Shown: positions 23,201 through 35,800 of the stretch, piece after piece | Numbering within the stretch: position 1 is the stretch's first letter | How the letters are laid out: each line of letters starts with the position of its first letter | Assembly: GCF_040807025.1 (NCBI RefSeq) | Contig: NC_090946.1 | Coordinates: forward strand, 4,072,001-4,136,000 | Reading direction: 5' to 3' | From: Struthio camelus | Lineage: Eukaryota > Chordata > Aves > Struthioniformes > Struthionidae | DNA length: 64,000 nt | Translations under genes and position numbers: made by a program | The notes under the pieces: generated by a model | The model's database searches: none | What the model saw: the letters and a program-made list of their open reading frames with translations, nothing else | Told to the model about the DNA's origin: nothing

Positions 23201-26200
23201 GGACTGTAGGGCCTGGATGGATGCGTTTTTAAAATTTCCGTTCAATTGGAAGCCATTGTATTATTTCCCCAGAAGCCCTTTCCCTTCTGAATTTTATGCC
23301 TAGTCCTGGATCAATACTTTACTTCTGGCAACCTGTCTTTTATCCTTATTGATTTTTGGGGACAACAGAAAAAGCCTCATGTTCTTTCTGATCTCTAAAA
23401 CCAAATCCTTTTGAACACCTCAGGGGCCATAATCAAATTTAACTCAACAGGAAAACTGAGCCATCCACAAATGCAGTTTTGTCCTGGATGCTTCCAAATT
23501 TTACAGGCCTGGAAGAGCTTTAGATAAGGACCTTTGCTGCTCGCATGTAGCTCGTTATTTGTCCGCCTTGCTTTATAGGACTACAGCTCTCTGCTGGTTT
23601 TAAAGAAAATTAATTGATTCTCTGAGGCCTTGGTATGACTTTGTCTTTCTCTTGGATGAGGGTGGAGGAATTAATACAGGCATATTTTGGAGGTGGGAGC
23701 CATGTGGGATGCTGCAGAAAGAAATACTCGTTCTTCTGAGAACTGGTGGCTGAGTAACAGTGTGGTGTGTGCATCTGCAGTGCCTCATAGGAGACTGCTA
23801 GTATATTTACAGAGTTTGTGAGATTTGGGTATGCAGTATGTGAGTTTGCATGCAAGTCCAGGAAGTGTCAAGTATGTGCAATTAGTTGTGCCAGTGAAGG
23901 TAAGTGTGTGTGTCACCTTGTTCAGCAAAGGATGGGTGGAAAGCCTGAAGATCCACCTACATGCCAATGTGAGGTGGTTAGTAGGTATTTGGAAAGAGGA
24001 AGTATGTATATGCATGCCTACATTAGCAATTTCTCTATATTCTAGTATGCAAGCTTGCAGGATGCGTGTTCGTTTATGTGTAGGCCTACGTGTTTTTGGG
24101 TAGTTAAAGACGTGCACTGAGGAAACAAACGAGGCTAACAGTGCCCTTCATAATGTAATGAACCTACCTTTTTGTGTATATGGTTGTACCTATTCCTCTG
24201 GTGTTGGTTGCTTGGAATGGCTTGAAAGCCTCCTGTTGGTTTGGAGCTCTAAAATATGTTGCATCTCTGACCTTTATTCTTTGGGATATGCAGCCCCTAT
24301 TTTGTGATGACTTATCTGATCAGATGCCCAAGAGGCTTATATCACCACATTAATAGTGATTTTCCTCCTCCGGGGAGAGGTAAACAGCGGAGGAATTCAG
24401 CTTGATGCTGTGTGTTGTTCTTTATCTGATAGAACTTACCAACTCTTTGTTTTCCTGTGGTGTTTGTGTGGGTTTGGGCCTGCTAACTGAGGAGTTTCTG
24501 AGAAGGCTGAGTGAGGTTAAATGACTGTCTCGAGACAGTATGAATTAGCGTAGAAATAAATAGAAGGCAATGGACAACATCAGGGATGAGGAGAGGAAAT
24601 AAGCCTTGCAGGACTTGAACTTCTGGCAGTTTGATCTGAAAGACTGATAGGGACTTGCCATTGTTCTGCATTTTGAGTTAGTGCTGAGGAAGCTAGGTAG
24701 GTGGAATAACATATTTGTTCTAAGACTGTTTTTTTTTTTAAGGACCCCAACCTAAAAATATTTCTTGAGTTAAAATTGATGTTTTAGTTATATTTCAGAG
24801 CTGATGGAGTTGTTTGTAGAGGGTGATTCTGACAATGGCTTTGTTTATTCTCTGAAATTAGAGTATGCATGTTAAAGTAATTCATGCGACATCTACTACT
24901 GTGTGCAGGGTGCTTTTGTTAGCTCCTCTGACTAAGGTAAGTTGGCCAAGTAGGTTGGTAGGGAGGACAAGGTTGCCTAAGGGAACGTGGAAGTGTCTGC
25001 ACCACAGCATATCCAGGGCTCTGCCTCTCTGAGCTATTTGAGCTAATTATTCTGTAAAACATCACAATGTCATGCAATATGCAAGTCAGTATCCCGTGTG
25101 TCCCAAGCTGCTGTTATACTTATCCTGTCAAAACTTCAGCTGCTTTTCCAGCTGCTCTGATCATCTTTTTTTATTTCTCTTTTAATTTATATTGTAAACA
25201 AAAAATGACCTGAAAGCAGCATAATGGCTGGATTTTTAATTGAGCAAAAGACAGGAAAAGACAGAAAGCTCTAGTCTTGCTGCCCACTTGAATGTGTGCA
25301 TAAGGAATGGGGCCTTTCATCATATGGTTACGCCAGTAGGCAAGGAGGCATGCTGTTTGGAAAATAACAGTTTAACAGAAAGGGAAGAAATTGTACTTGT
25401 TCCTGTTGTTGTAGCTGCAGATTTGCATATTATATTACTACCCTGTATATTGTGGCCTCGAAATGAAAGCCTTTTGAATGCAAATACACAAAAGGGTGTG
25501 GTTAAAGCAAACAGGAGCCTTTTCACTTCAAATTACCTGATTTATGACATGGAAGTCTTCATCTTACTATAGATTTGCTCTACAAATTGTTTGACCGTAA
25601 GGTACCTGGTGTTATGCCAAAACACTCCCTTTACTGGCTAGCATGAGAAACGCACTCTTCAGCCTCTGATCTAAATCACAAGGGCTAAATGCTCCTGAAG
25701 AAATAGTAGCTTGAACTTTGGCCCTTTTAACAGACGAGGTTTCAGTAATACATTTGATTTAATGTTTGAGGAAGTAAATCTTTTGGGTGGGGGTGTGAGT
25801 AAACCCTCTTCTCTTTTCCTATTCTATTGCATTCTGGACTGCCTTCATCATGCCAGTATGTCTGGGCTATAGCTTTGGTGTTGACAGTAGGAATTCCAGA
25901 TTGATCTTCCTTCTTTGCATCTGAAAGGGAAAGCCTTTCAGTGTGCAGAAGGTAGTGCCAGGGGTAGGAGAGTGGAGTTCCCTGTTGTCCAAGCCTGGAA
26001 AAGCAAGAGATTCTACTTCCAGAAAAAATCTGTTTGTTTCTTTGTACTTCATGATGAACCCAATAGTGTTTGCTCAACTGCCTTGCACCTGACTGCTGAC
26101 TGTTTGCAGGAGGATTTTGCTGGAGTTTGCATTTCACAGTGGCATCTTTTGTTTGAACTCTAGATTTTTTTTGAGAGAAAAATGGCAGATGCCAATTAGG

Positions 26201-28064
26201 AGAGGGGAATAGGGAGGAAGATGCGATTATCCAAGACTCTGATCTCCAGGACTGAGTGGCTGCTCATCCATTTCCGTAGGGAGGAGTGGAAGAAATGTTA
26301 TCTTTATCAGTTCTCCAAATATGCATAATGTTCCTACTGCACAAGAGCAAAACTTCATTAGATATTTCTGCTGTTGGAAAAGGAGATGAGGTCGGAAGCA
26401 GTTGTGGCTCTTTTACGTTCCTATGGGAACAGATAGTAGATGCAAGGGCTTGAATCCTTAACTATAAGGGAATTTATCAAGATAGATAGGTGAAAGATTT
26501 AATCTTTGATTTGGGTGGGAAACTAATTTACTTCATTTTCTCCCTGATTGGCTCCTGACTGCAAGCTTTATTGTGCTGAAGAAGAGATGGGATTTCTGTG
26601 TGTGGTGCCCTCAAGGCTGCCTCATTGCTTAAGTGTCACAGAGTTAATTAGAAAGTGGACGATGAGCTGCATGAGTCCACGCTGCTGCTGTTTTATGAAC
26701 TCAGTTATTCAGTGCCCTTCTTATGTGCAGCCTTTTGGCTTCCCCTTCAAACATCTACTGGATGAGAATGCAAACATAACTTTATTCCATGTAACAACGT
26801 TGCTTGTGGGGCTGGGTTAGCAACCCATTATGACTGAATACTCCAAATTGAAACATAAACATGTTTCTGAATCCACTTTTCCACCCTTTTTGAAGGCAGA
26901 GATTTCCAATTTTCTGTTTCCGCTGCACTGAACTATATAGCCTATTGTTAAAGGCACTTACTAGTAAATGCTGGTTTCCTTTGGATAGATTCCTGTAGAT
27001 ATCAGCTGACTTGGTGTAAGTAAGTTCTCCCTATTCAGGAAGACTGAGTGATGTAAGATTTGTATGTACATCAAGGACAAGAGCTGTATTATGTGGTTTA
27101 GAAGGAACTGGAATCTCAAAGTTAGATTGTGCTATATGAGAATTGAAAAGGAAATGGCAAAAAGATGTAACAGTCAGATTCATGAAAAGATTTAAATATC
27201 TAATACCTTACAAAGTGGCCAGTTTCCCACTGAAATCAATGGAAAGTAGATGTCTATGTAGGAGTTGGTGCCTTACAGGCTCTTGGTTGTGTGTGCTTCC
27301 TAGGTCGTGAGTTTAAACAGCTAAAGGGTTTTTTTTTTTTTTTTTTAAAAAAAGAGGAAGTCTGGTGACTTTGGCAGAGTTCATCATAGTGACTAAAGCT
27401 TCCAGGAAAGAGAGTTTTGGTCTTTAGATGGACCTTGTCACAAGAATAAAATCACTCATTTTGAGTTTATTTTCTACAGAAGTTTTACTTTAGTATTTGT
27501 CATATACCTGTATCTTTTTAGTTGCACATTCTGGTTCTTTAAATGTAACAAAGTCAACACAGTATGGCCAAAGAGCAAAATGAGGACTGTGGCTCACATC
27601 TGCTCTTCGAATGAGTAGTAGGTGTGGTATTTGAGGTTGTGCAGTGATGCTTTGTCAGATGCTGCTTTGAGAAGCTTTAGCTGGATACAGTGATTGAAAA
27701 TAAATAAATAAATAAATAAAGTTGAGGCTCTAACTGAACAGTTACACTCTGTAGAGCTTTTCCCTTTCAGAAGTTCCAGTTCCATTTCTGTCACTGTAGA
27801 TGCACTTTGTCTGGGTTGCAGTAAGTGCATCTAGACATTCTTGTCTATACTGTTTCTGATTTTATTAAAAGGGCAATTGCTGCTATATCCAGGCTTCTCA
27901 GCCCCCTAGAATGAGGGATCCTCATTTAGTTGTTAGCTGGCCATTAAATATGATACCTGTTAGGTACTTAAAAACTTCACATTGTGGTCAATGGAAATGA
28001 TATCTTATCTCCATAATCCTTATATTTTTTTGCCTTACTGAAATTATTATTTGAATTAGTGAAA
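17287..28064. other. DAGLA intron 1, proximal part
   Basis: Intronic sequence if exon 1 at 17224 is right. CpG density falls after about 17,560 and the DNA becomes AT-rich. I see no exon or full mobile element. Simple sequence includes A15 at 20313-20327, T18 at 27329-27346 and an (AAAT)n run at 27697-27720. Confidence 0.6.
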
Positions 28065-28186
28065 TTTGAATTAAGATCACTTACATCAGCAGAAAATTTT
28101 TCAGGTGGTCCAGTTAAAGGATTTGTAAAGGCAGATAGCTCTACCTTCTTTGTAGTCTTTGAAAGGAGGGCATTTATTGAAGACTT
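28065..28186. repeat. 122-bp local duplication, copy 1
   Basis: Matches 29279-29400 in direct orientation over its whole length. I count about six substitutions and no gap (about 95 percent identity by eye). Flanking sequence on both sides is unrelated to that of copy 2. No family is recognised. Confidence 0.9.
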
Positions 28187-28218
28187 TGAACTATTTAGAG
28201 AGTGGTTTCAGCTTACTT

Positions 28219-28243
28219 GGGGGGGGGGGGGGCGGGGGGGGGG
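28219..28243. repeat. G-run (G14, C, G10)
   Basis: Nearly uninterrupted 25-base G tract on the + strand shortly after duplication copy 1. It is a potential G-quadruplex or polymerase-slippage site. Confidence 0.95.
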
Positions 28244-29073
28244 AAAGAAGAACCTCACTCCTGGTATGGTTTTCATGAACTTTCGTTCTTGACTGCAAAA
28301 ATCACATAGCAAAAAATCTTCTCAGATTAGGATGATCTGAAGTTGTGCACACTTGAGAAAAACTGAATGTTAGTTGTGTACTTCTGGTACATAACTCTTC
28401 TTTTGTGTTCTCCAAAGATGGATAGTGCAAAGGTCACTCTGCAGCCCTTGCAGGCAATCTAGAGTAGGAACATGTTCCCTTGTTGCTGTCAGCCAAGGGA
28501 GGGGTGCTAAAGTGGCATACTCTTACTGTATTTATTCAGTAGCTCTAACTTCTTTCCCTTGGTTCTTTGACTCCCATCCTGATACGTTATCACTTCCAAC
28601 TCCTTTTTCCAACTGACCTATTAAGCAAGTAAGTTAATCATGTGCCTTTTGTTAGGGGTTGCCAAATTCATTAGCCAAATAGAGATGAGACTGCTGCAGT
28701 GCTGTGTCCCCAGGGCCAGCCAGTATTCCCGGTAGGTACACGTGCAAACATGGGTACAAAACATGTATACACATGGTCAGCCTCACATACTGGCACGGTC
28801 AGAAGTACTCAGTGCTTGCATAAACACAAGCAGCACCAGTAGCTGATCCAAGGACCTTATGGTTCCTCTGGTAGTTGGCTTGGACCCTCTGGTCCCTCCA
28901 TTACCTAAATTCTCCATTGGTCTCGCCCTCAGAGATGCCTTGGGAATCAGATATGGATGTGCACTTGACCTATTTGCCAGCTAGTCCAGCTCAGTATTCC
29001 CTAGCAATCAAATGCTCATGTACCCTCACGTGATCTAGGTGCTGCTGGTGCCACAGATGTACAAGACCCCTGT

Positions 29074-29132
29074 GACCTGGGGGTCACAGATCTGACTGGG
29101 GGTCACAGACCTGGGGGTCACAGATCTGACTC
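29074..29132. repeat. Short tandem repeat, GGGGGTCACAG motif
   Basis: Three closely spaced copies of tgggggtcacaga, two of them extended to gacctgggggtcacagatct, lie within the putative LTR. Confidence 0.85.
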
Positions 29133-29158
29133 CAGTTGCTGGCACTTAGGTCTTCATG

Positions 29159-29184
29159 CACACACACACACACACACACACACA
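29159..29184. repeat. (CA)13 microsatellite
   Basis: Uninterrupted CA dinucleotide run inside the putative LTR, likely length-polymorphic. Confidence 0.97.
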
Positions 29185-29278
29185 GAACAGAGTCCTCTTC
29201 CCCCAGGAAAATAGTTAGAAATGGAGTTCAGTGAGAAAACGGGACAGATGGTATAGGGCATGGCCAGAAGACAACCTG

Positions 29279-29400
29279 TTTGAATTAAGATCACTTACAT
29301 ATGCAGAAAACTTTTCAGGTGGTTCAGTTAAAGGATTTTTAAAGGCAGATAGCTCTACCTTCTTTGTAGTCTTTGAATGGAGGGCATTTATTGAAGACTT
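29279..29400. repeat. 122-bp local duplication, copy 2, inside the putative LTR
   Basis: Direct copy of 28065-28186. It lies between two copies of acaacctgtttg (29271-29282 and 29416-29427), a 12-bp direct repeat bracketing the insert like an insertion scar. This suggests copy 2 was placed into the LTR sequence from the nearby copy 1. Confidence 0.85.
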
Positions 29401-29859
29401 GGTCATGGCTGACCAACAACCTGTTTGCATGCATGACTGATCTCTTCCCCAACCACCTTGATCCCTGCTTTTAGTTCATTCACTGAACATCCCATAGTAA
29501 GTCTCACGGGATACATGAATGCACTTCCCCTGCATCCTGAAATGTGTCCCATACCCCCTATGCAGTAACCCCCCTGAACCTTTGAGGTGCTCCAGGGAGC
29601 CTCTTCTGTTCACACATGGTCATGGGTGTTACCCCCAGCCCGCCAATGGGGTCAGTGGCCCTCTTGAGGGGGCTGGGGTAGGGGCTCGTTTCTCTGACTG
29701 GATTATTGGGGCTCCTCCACCTGCCCTTGTGCCTCTGGAAATAAGCCTTTGATGGGCTGACTGCTCTCCTGTGATGGGCCTGGGAGGAGCCCCCACCTGC
29801 CATTGTACCTCTGCCCTTCTCTGTGTGTGTGGAGATGAGCTTTTCATCACAACCTAACA

Positions 29860-32800
29860 CATTTCAGAGACCAGATTGTTCCTCTTCTCTCCTTCCCCTC
29901 CTCTGTTTCTTTCATATACAGACATCACTGCTGGAAATATATAACTTCATGCTTTGTTTTGTTTGTCTCCTCCCTGGCTTACTATGGTAAAGTATAGGGA
30001 GGGGAGGAGAGGGAAGGGAGAGGGCATGTATAGCTGCTGGTCTTGCGGTGAGGTTATTCTTGATGGGACCTTTATGTACTTTTTTCCCCCCCAGATTAAT
30101 TTCAGTCTGGTACTGGTGCTGAGAGAGATTCATGAACTGAGGGTAAATTATTGATAGTGTCATTCTGCCGGCATTCTTGTTTCCTCACTTCACAAGGATC
30201 ATTTTGGCTTGTTAGTGTAATTCTTTCAATTGAAGTAGAATACTATATGCTAGTGCCTGCTCTTCTGCTGCACACTGTGATCCTAGCTGCGACTGAAGGG
30301 AGTGAAGCAGAGGAAGGAAGAAGCCTATGGACATTCATTTTTTCCACTTTAAAGAATGCTCAAATTCATCATGTTCTGGACAAGTCATTGCTCAAAGCTG
30401 AATGCTGTAACAGACTATGCTTTCTGGATCTGTCTGCTGCTGCTGTTTTCCTCTTTGCAACGAAAATAAAAACATAATTTATCTGTGCAGCTTTCTGCCA
30501 CATGATATAATAGATGCTGTGCATCCTAAGATTTACAAAAAAATTAGATCTTTACATAAAAAATAGTAGCGACACTAATATGTATAAAGTAGGAGTTTTT
30601 AATGCTCATGCTTCCAACCATAAACTAATCACTGATTCTGATAATGCATTCTCCACACAGTAAAAATACTGCAGTGTTTTAATAAATTTTCTTTTTGTAA
30701 TGTACCTTTTGATATGTACCCCAATGCCATGACAAGTTTCAAGGAAAGAATGCAGAAAATTTAATTGAATGATAGACAGCTACCTGCAGCTCATGGGGAA
30801 AAGGTTGGAATCAGATGAATGCTTATTCTTGAGGTCACCAAGAATGGACCGAGTCAGATGATCAAGGCATAGGTTTTCATTGAAGAAAGCATGTTGCCTA
30901 TGGGCTGTGGGAGGGACTATGAGCCAGAATGCCTTGATGGTACATATGAACTACTGGGCATCTAAATTTAAATGTGTAATGTGATCTGTTATTGTACTTG
31001 GGATACCCCCTTTTCAAAGAGGTTGTGACTACAGTAATATTTTGAAAAATAATTGAAACTGTCTGACAAGGAAGTATGCTCTTCTGTAGCTTTTGGCCTT
31101 GCTTATTGTTGTATACACAGAAGATCTCTGACCCTCAGCTGAAGATACCTAAATCATGGTTTGCTAGTGATATGGGCTAGAGTCAGTGCTCTGTGAATTC
31201 CATGAGAGTTTAAAGTCAAACAAAACATTCCTGCAAGGAAGCAGGATGCAGACATAATTCCTATGATTCCTCTTCATCAAGGGTGGAAATATTTTCCCAC
31301 ATTACTGGGAAAAGAACTGCAGACAGTCTCAGCTTTAAGGGGTCATGGCTATATCCAGAATTCATGTGAGCAAGTGAAGAAATTGAGGAAAAGTAACAGA
31401 GGAATATGCTACAGAAGAGCTCAGACCTGGGCTAGGCTTATGCCTGGTGCGTAAGTGCTTTATTATGCCTTAATCAGCTGTGTTATCTGCAATATAATGT
31501 TGCTCTGAGATGTTGGAGCTCTAATCAAGGATAAGGATCTGAGTCAGGTGCTATATCTGAAAAAAAGATGAACTAAAAATTTTTTTACAAGTTTGAAAGT
31601 TCACTTGCAAAAGTAATAGAAGAATTAGTTAATAAACCCCAGATTTCGTGCTCAGACTGTTGCTTATGATCTGTTCCAAGATTATTATAGAATTCCTATC
31701 AAGGACTGTCTCAGGTTCTTACTTCTGAGCCCCAGTTAGAAAGTTTTAAATTAATGGACACTTTATAGTTAATTGTAATATAATTAAAGGAAAAGGTTAA
31801 AAAAAAAAAATCCAAACCTAAATAAGTCCTGCAGAAAGCATTACCACAAAGGCACTAAATTTAATTACAGAGGTAATGATATATTGCCTACAGCATGAGA
31901 GGAGAAAGTACTTTCTCATGTAATAGGCTAAAACTGTCTTTCTGCTTGTTGGCTCAGAACCAGTCATTTGTCCTGGAGTGTATCTGAATTAGCAGCTTCC
32001 TCCCCCCTCTCCCCCCTCCCCTCTTATAATCCTGTTTGGATTATAAATTCAAGTGTGAAGACTCAGGTAGCATTTGAAATTCTGGCAGACTAGAGCAAAG
32101 GGGGCTTAATTTTTCTTATGGAAATCAATTTTAAAATGCATCCTTTTCTAAATAGCTATTGAAGTATTGGCTTTTTTCATTTTATAAGCATGAGCCCACT
32201 TTTCTGTTGGTAAGTTCTCCAAACAAGTTTTGGGTTAACTTCTGTTGATCATCACCTTCTATTGATGGGAAGTGATATTGCCTTGCTTTGTTTTACCAAA
32301 GCTGCTAGGTTACTGATATTCTAAGTTTCCAGTAGAACTTGTTTCATTATAGATCAAGAGGAACTTGAACTAGGACTGTCTGGCTTTCCTCCAGGATGTA
32401 CAGCAACCTAGATCCCAGAGCACGCTTCCTCACAGCTCTTTATATTTGTACTTTGGAGCAGATAACAAGGCTAAGTATAAGCCTGAGGATGACCCTGCTG
32501 ATTTCCTTCAGGAAGGATAGCGTTTTTCTTGTGTTCTGACAAACAAGTACTTCAATGATAGTTTTAGGAAGAGCATATTATGCTAGTCCACCCTCTTTTG
32601 AAGAGGGAGAGAGAATAGCACAACTACGTCTGCTGTGGAAATAGGATGTCCTTTTTTCAGAGAAGTCTGTAGCTGGATGCCAGATGAGGTATGCCACAGG
32701 CTGTTTTGTCTGACAGATGTTTTTACGTGTTACTTGCTCGCAAATAAGATGGCTAGTCTTGTCTCTTTCTCTTTTGCAGTTCACTGGCCCCAAGTGGGTG

Positions 32801-35800
32801 TCATTTAGATGTGACTTGTAACTAATTTCTATTCATTTCTATTTGGCAGGGAGAAGTTATCAAGCTCCTTTCCCATTTCTTCTTTTGTGACATCTGCTCC
32901 CTTTGTCATGTTTTCGTGCTCCTCCTCTGTGTATTTTAGCAGCCTTGTTTTTGATGTGTGTTCTGAATAGTTTCCTGCTGCTTTTTTGTACTTCCTACCA
33001 TAGTCATTGCAGTCTGCAACATCAGTTAGTGGATTCTCGCTATGGATGGCTAATCCATGTTTCCTATGCTCCGTTAGCTTGGGGAAGAGGAATTCCTGAT
33101 TTTCTTTCTGCACAATCAGTCTCCAGTTGTCAGGCACAGAAACAGACACTTGTAATTCATGTTCTGCAGTTCGTGTCTGCACAAGTGCTTGAAACCAAGG
33201 AATGTTTTATCACAGAGAATTCCTACTGCTGTAATCAAGGCTGCAGCTCTACTCTCCTTGAGTCATGCAGGAGATCTGCTTCTGCCTCACCTCCTTTCAC
33301 CTCACTTTTGTCAATCTTTGCTAAATTGATTCTAGGTACAGAGCTGGATGGCCAAGAGCATAGCAGTGCTATCTCTGTAGTAACAGGCTTTCCTAGCTCC
33401 TACTAACATGTATTTAGTGCCTTCTCCAGTAGCTGCTAACAAGAGAATGCAGGGAGTGTATGGAAATGAGGGGGATGGTGGCAATGGGGAGAAAAATATT
33501 CTTGCCTTCATTAAAATATCAAGGCAACTCCTGGAACAGGCTAGTAGCACTTTGAATTATTACAGTGAGATCTTATACAGTTAACTAAGAGCTATATCAT
33601 ATGTGCATTTGTGGGAAGGAGTACACAGTAGTCCCACAGCCTACTTTCTGTAGCCCCTTTCATGTAATCCCCTTCTGGAGCTGGACTAATTAAATTAGCA
33701 GTAAATAGTTTGCAATATGATGTTTCTCTTAGAGACATAAGGAAAGTCATCTGGAAAATACTCTGCAACTGGGACTTCCAGAAGAGCTGTAAGACAGAGT
33801 AGAAAGATACAGATGCACACTGTATCAAGGAGACACCTGAACAACATGGCGGGGGAATGTTGATTTAGGAAATAAATTTGAAAACTTGTGGCCGTTCAAG
33901 AAAGATGTGAAGTACCTTGACCTAAAAGAGGAATATGAGGCTGAGCTACCTGTAGCACTGATGGTAATTAGCTGTTCCAACTTGAGTGTTTGTAGTGATG
34001 AAGAGACTTAATTTTCAAATTAAATGGTCACATTTTGCTATCTATTTCCATGTTGTTTGGCTTCTTCCAGCATTTTAGAAATAGGAATAGATAGGAAGAG
34101 GCTAGTATGACTTCAGCACAAAATTTTTGGTAGCCTGCAGAGAAAAAGAAGTGGCAGAGGAAGTCTATAATGAGGGAAGAATAGCTCTGTAACAGAACAG
34201 GAAAAAAGTTTGAATAAATATGCATCAGGCACAGTGGGAGTAATCAGAGGACTCACAGATGGAAAACTAGAGGACTTCAGAACTTAAATAGGAGGTCTCC
34301 TAAAATGAGGTTATCTAATTAAATAATTATTGAGGTAGAAGCTGCTTTCTGTACTCATCTACTGGCTCTCCCTGTGGAGTAGCAGGAAGGGATATTTGCC
34401 AGCGAGGGTAGGTTTGGGATGCATGTGCTATATAACTGCAAGGCAAGGCACAGCCACCAAAGGCCTGGAGGTTTTTGTAGATGATCTATGCATGCAGCTT
34501 ATGTGCTGTATGTGTGTGCCGAATGTACTATGTGTGGGTGTTGTGGGGGAGGGACCTGTGTACTGGTGTTTAGAAATACAGCTAATGGAGGTTCTGTCTG
34601 AAGAGAAGCGCTTTTAAGCTCTGGGTTATGGGAAGATGTATATGAAGCTTAAATAGGACAGAAGATCAGAGAAACCATGGGCTTGAATCACCTTTGCTTA
34701 CATAAGCAAAACGAAAATAGGCATCCTGCTGCCTTCTATCACACCCCTTCAAATCTGAAATCTAAGCTAGCTACTACAGCTTGACAAGATTCAGTACAGG
34801 TTTTCAGTTTGATCTTCTTGCTCTGTCACTGGGGATTCTTGTCCATTCACTGCATTGAATGGACAAGAGATCCTAGGAGGAGGCAGTTGGTCTGCTTGCC
34901 CCAGTGGTTGGCAATGTAGAGAGGTGTGGGACTTGTGCTGTCATTTACTTTCTTGTGCTTCTTGCAGCAGGTGTGGTTATAGCATCTTTATCGAAACTAC
35001 CAGCCAGAGAAAGTGGCTAGAGGGAAAGTCTACTGATAAGTCCCAGGAGAACTGCCCAGGTTTGATTTCCCTTGGGTCTGAATTCTGGATTTAATTTCCA
35101 AAATCAGGAGAGTTAGAGCTACGTGCACTGAGCAGTCTCTGATCTCGCTCCTTGCAGGCACACTGCACTCATCTTCAGTGATGTTCTCTAGTTTCCTAAA
35201 GAATTAGCTTTTCAGGCTAAAGAACAGCTGTGAGCAGCTGGAAGGAGGAGCCCTGCTTGTATCATGATGTTTCAGGGCCTCTTAGTAACAAAAAAAAATA
35301 AAAAAAAAGACGAAGAGCTGTAAAGCAAGGCAATCAAGGGAAGCCATAGAAAATCTGGAGAATGAAAAAGGAAAGGGAGTGAAGGGAGAGAATGACAGCA
35401 TAATAGAGGAGTGGGCTGCCAGAGGAAAGCAGATGCATAAAATTGGAAGGATGGGGTGAAGAGAGAAGGGAGGCTTTTAGAAAGGAGCGTGCGTACGTGT
35501 GTGTGTGTGTGTGTGTGAACAGGACTGTTCTGAACACAGGATGGTGCCATTACTAGCAGATCTGGGACTATATATGAGGGATGCACTGTGTTGAGGGGAA
35601 AGGTGTTGGTGCGTGCGTGGTTGTGAAAGGAGGCAGTTCTTAAAGCTGATGTGTGTACAGAGCAGTACAGATTTCAGAGGGTCTCTGTGAGGTGACTGGG
35701 ACTTTGGGTTGCTGCAGCACTGAGCCTTAGAGGGTGTTATTTATAGCAGCAACCGCTGAGGCAGGAAAAGTTTGCTCAAGCTGTCATTTGTGTGAGCCAG

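Larger units (their letters stand above)
28650..29859 (+). mobile_element. Probable solo LTR of an endogenous retrovirus (about 1.2 kb)
   Basis: The block begins TGTTAGG and ends CCTAACA, the short inverted TG...CA termini expected of an LTR. The five bases outside, ccttt and cattt, match at four of five positions, consistent with a mutated 5-bp target duplication as in ERVL-type elements. Base composition shifts at the edges, from AT-rich intron to mixed GC-rich sequence with CA-rich and GGGGTCACAG motifs. A polyadenylation-like gaaataagc lies near 29739. No internal retroviral coding sequence or second LTR is present, so it would be a recombined solo LTR. A 122-bp block at 29279-29400 looks like a later insertion. 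Orientation is tentative. Confidence 0.45.

Noticed and set aside
32829..33406. Overlapping 117- and 167-codon frames on opposite strands in intron 1
   Set aside because: The - strand translation is charged and protein-like, but I cannot match it to any family and see no gene structure.
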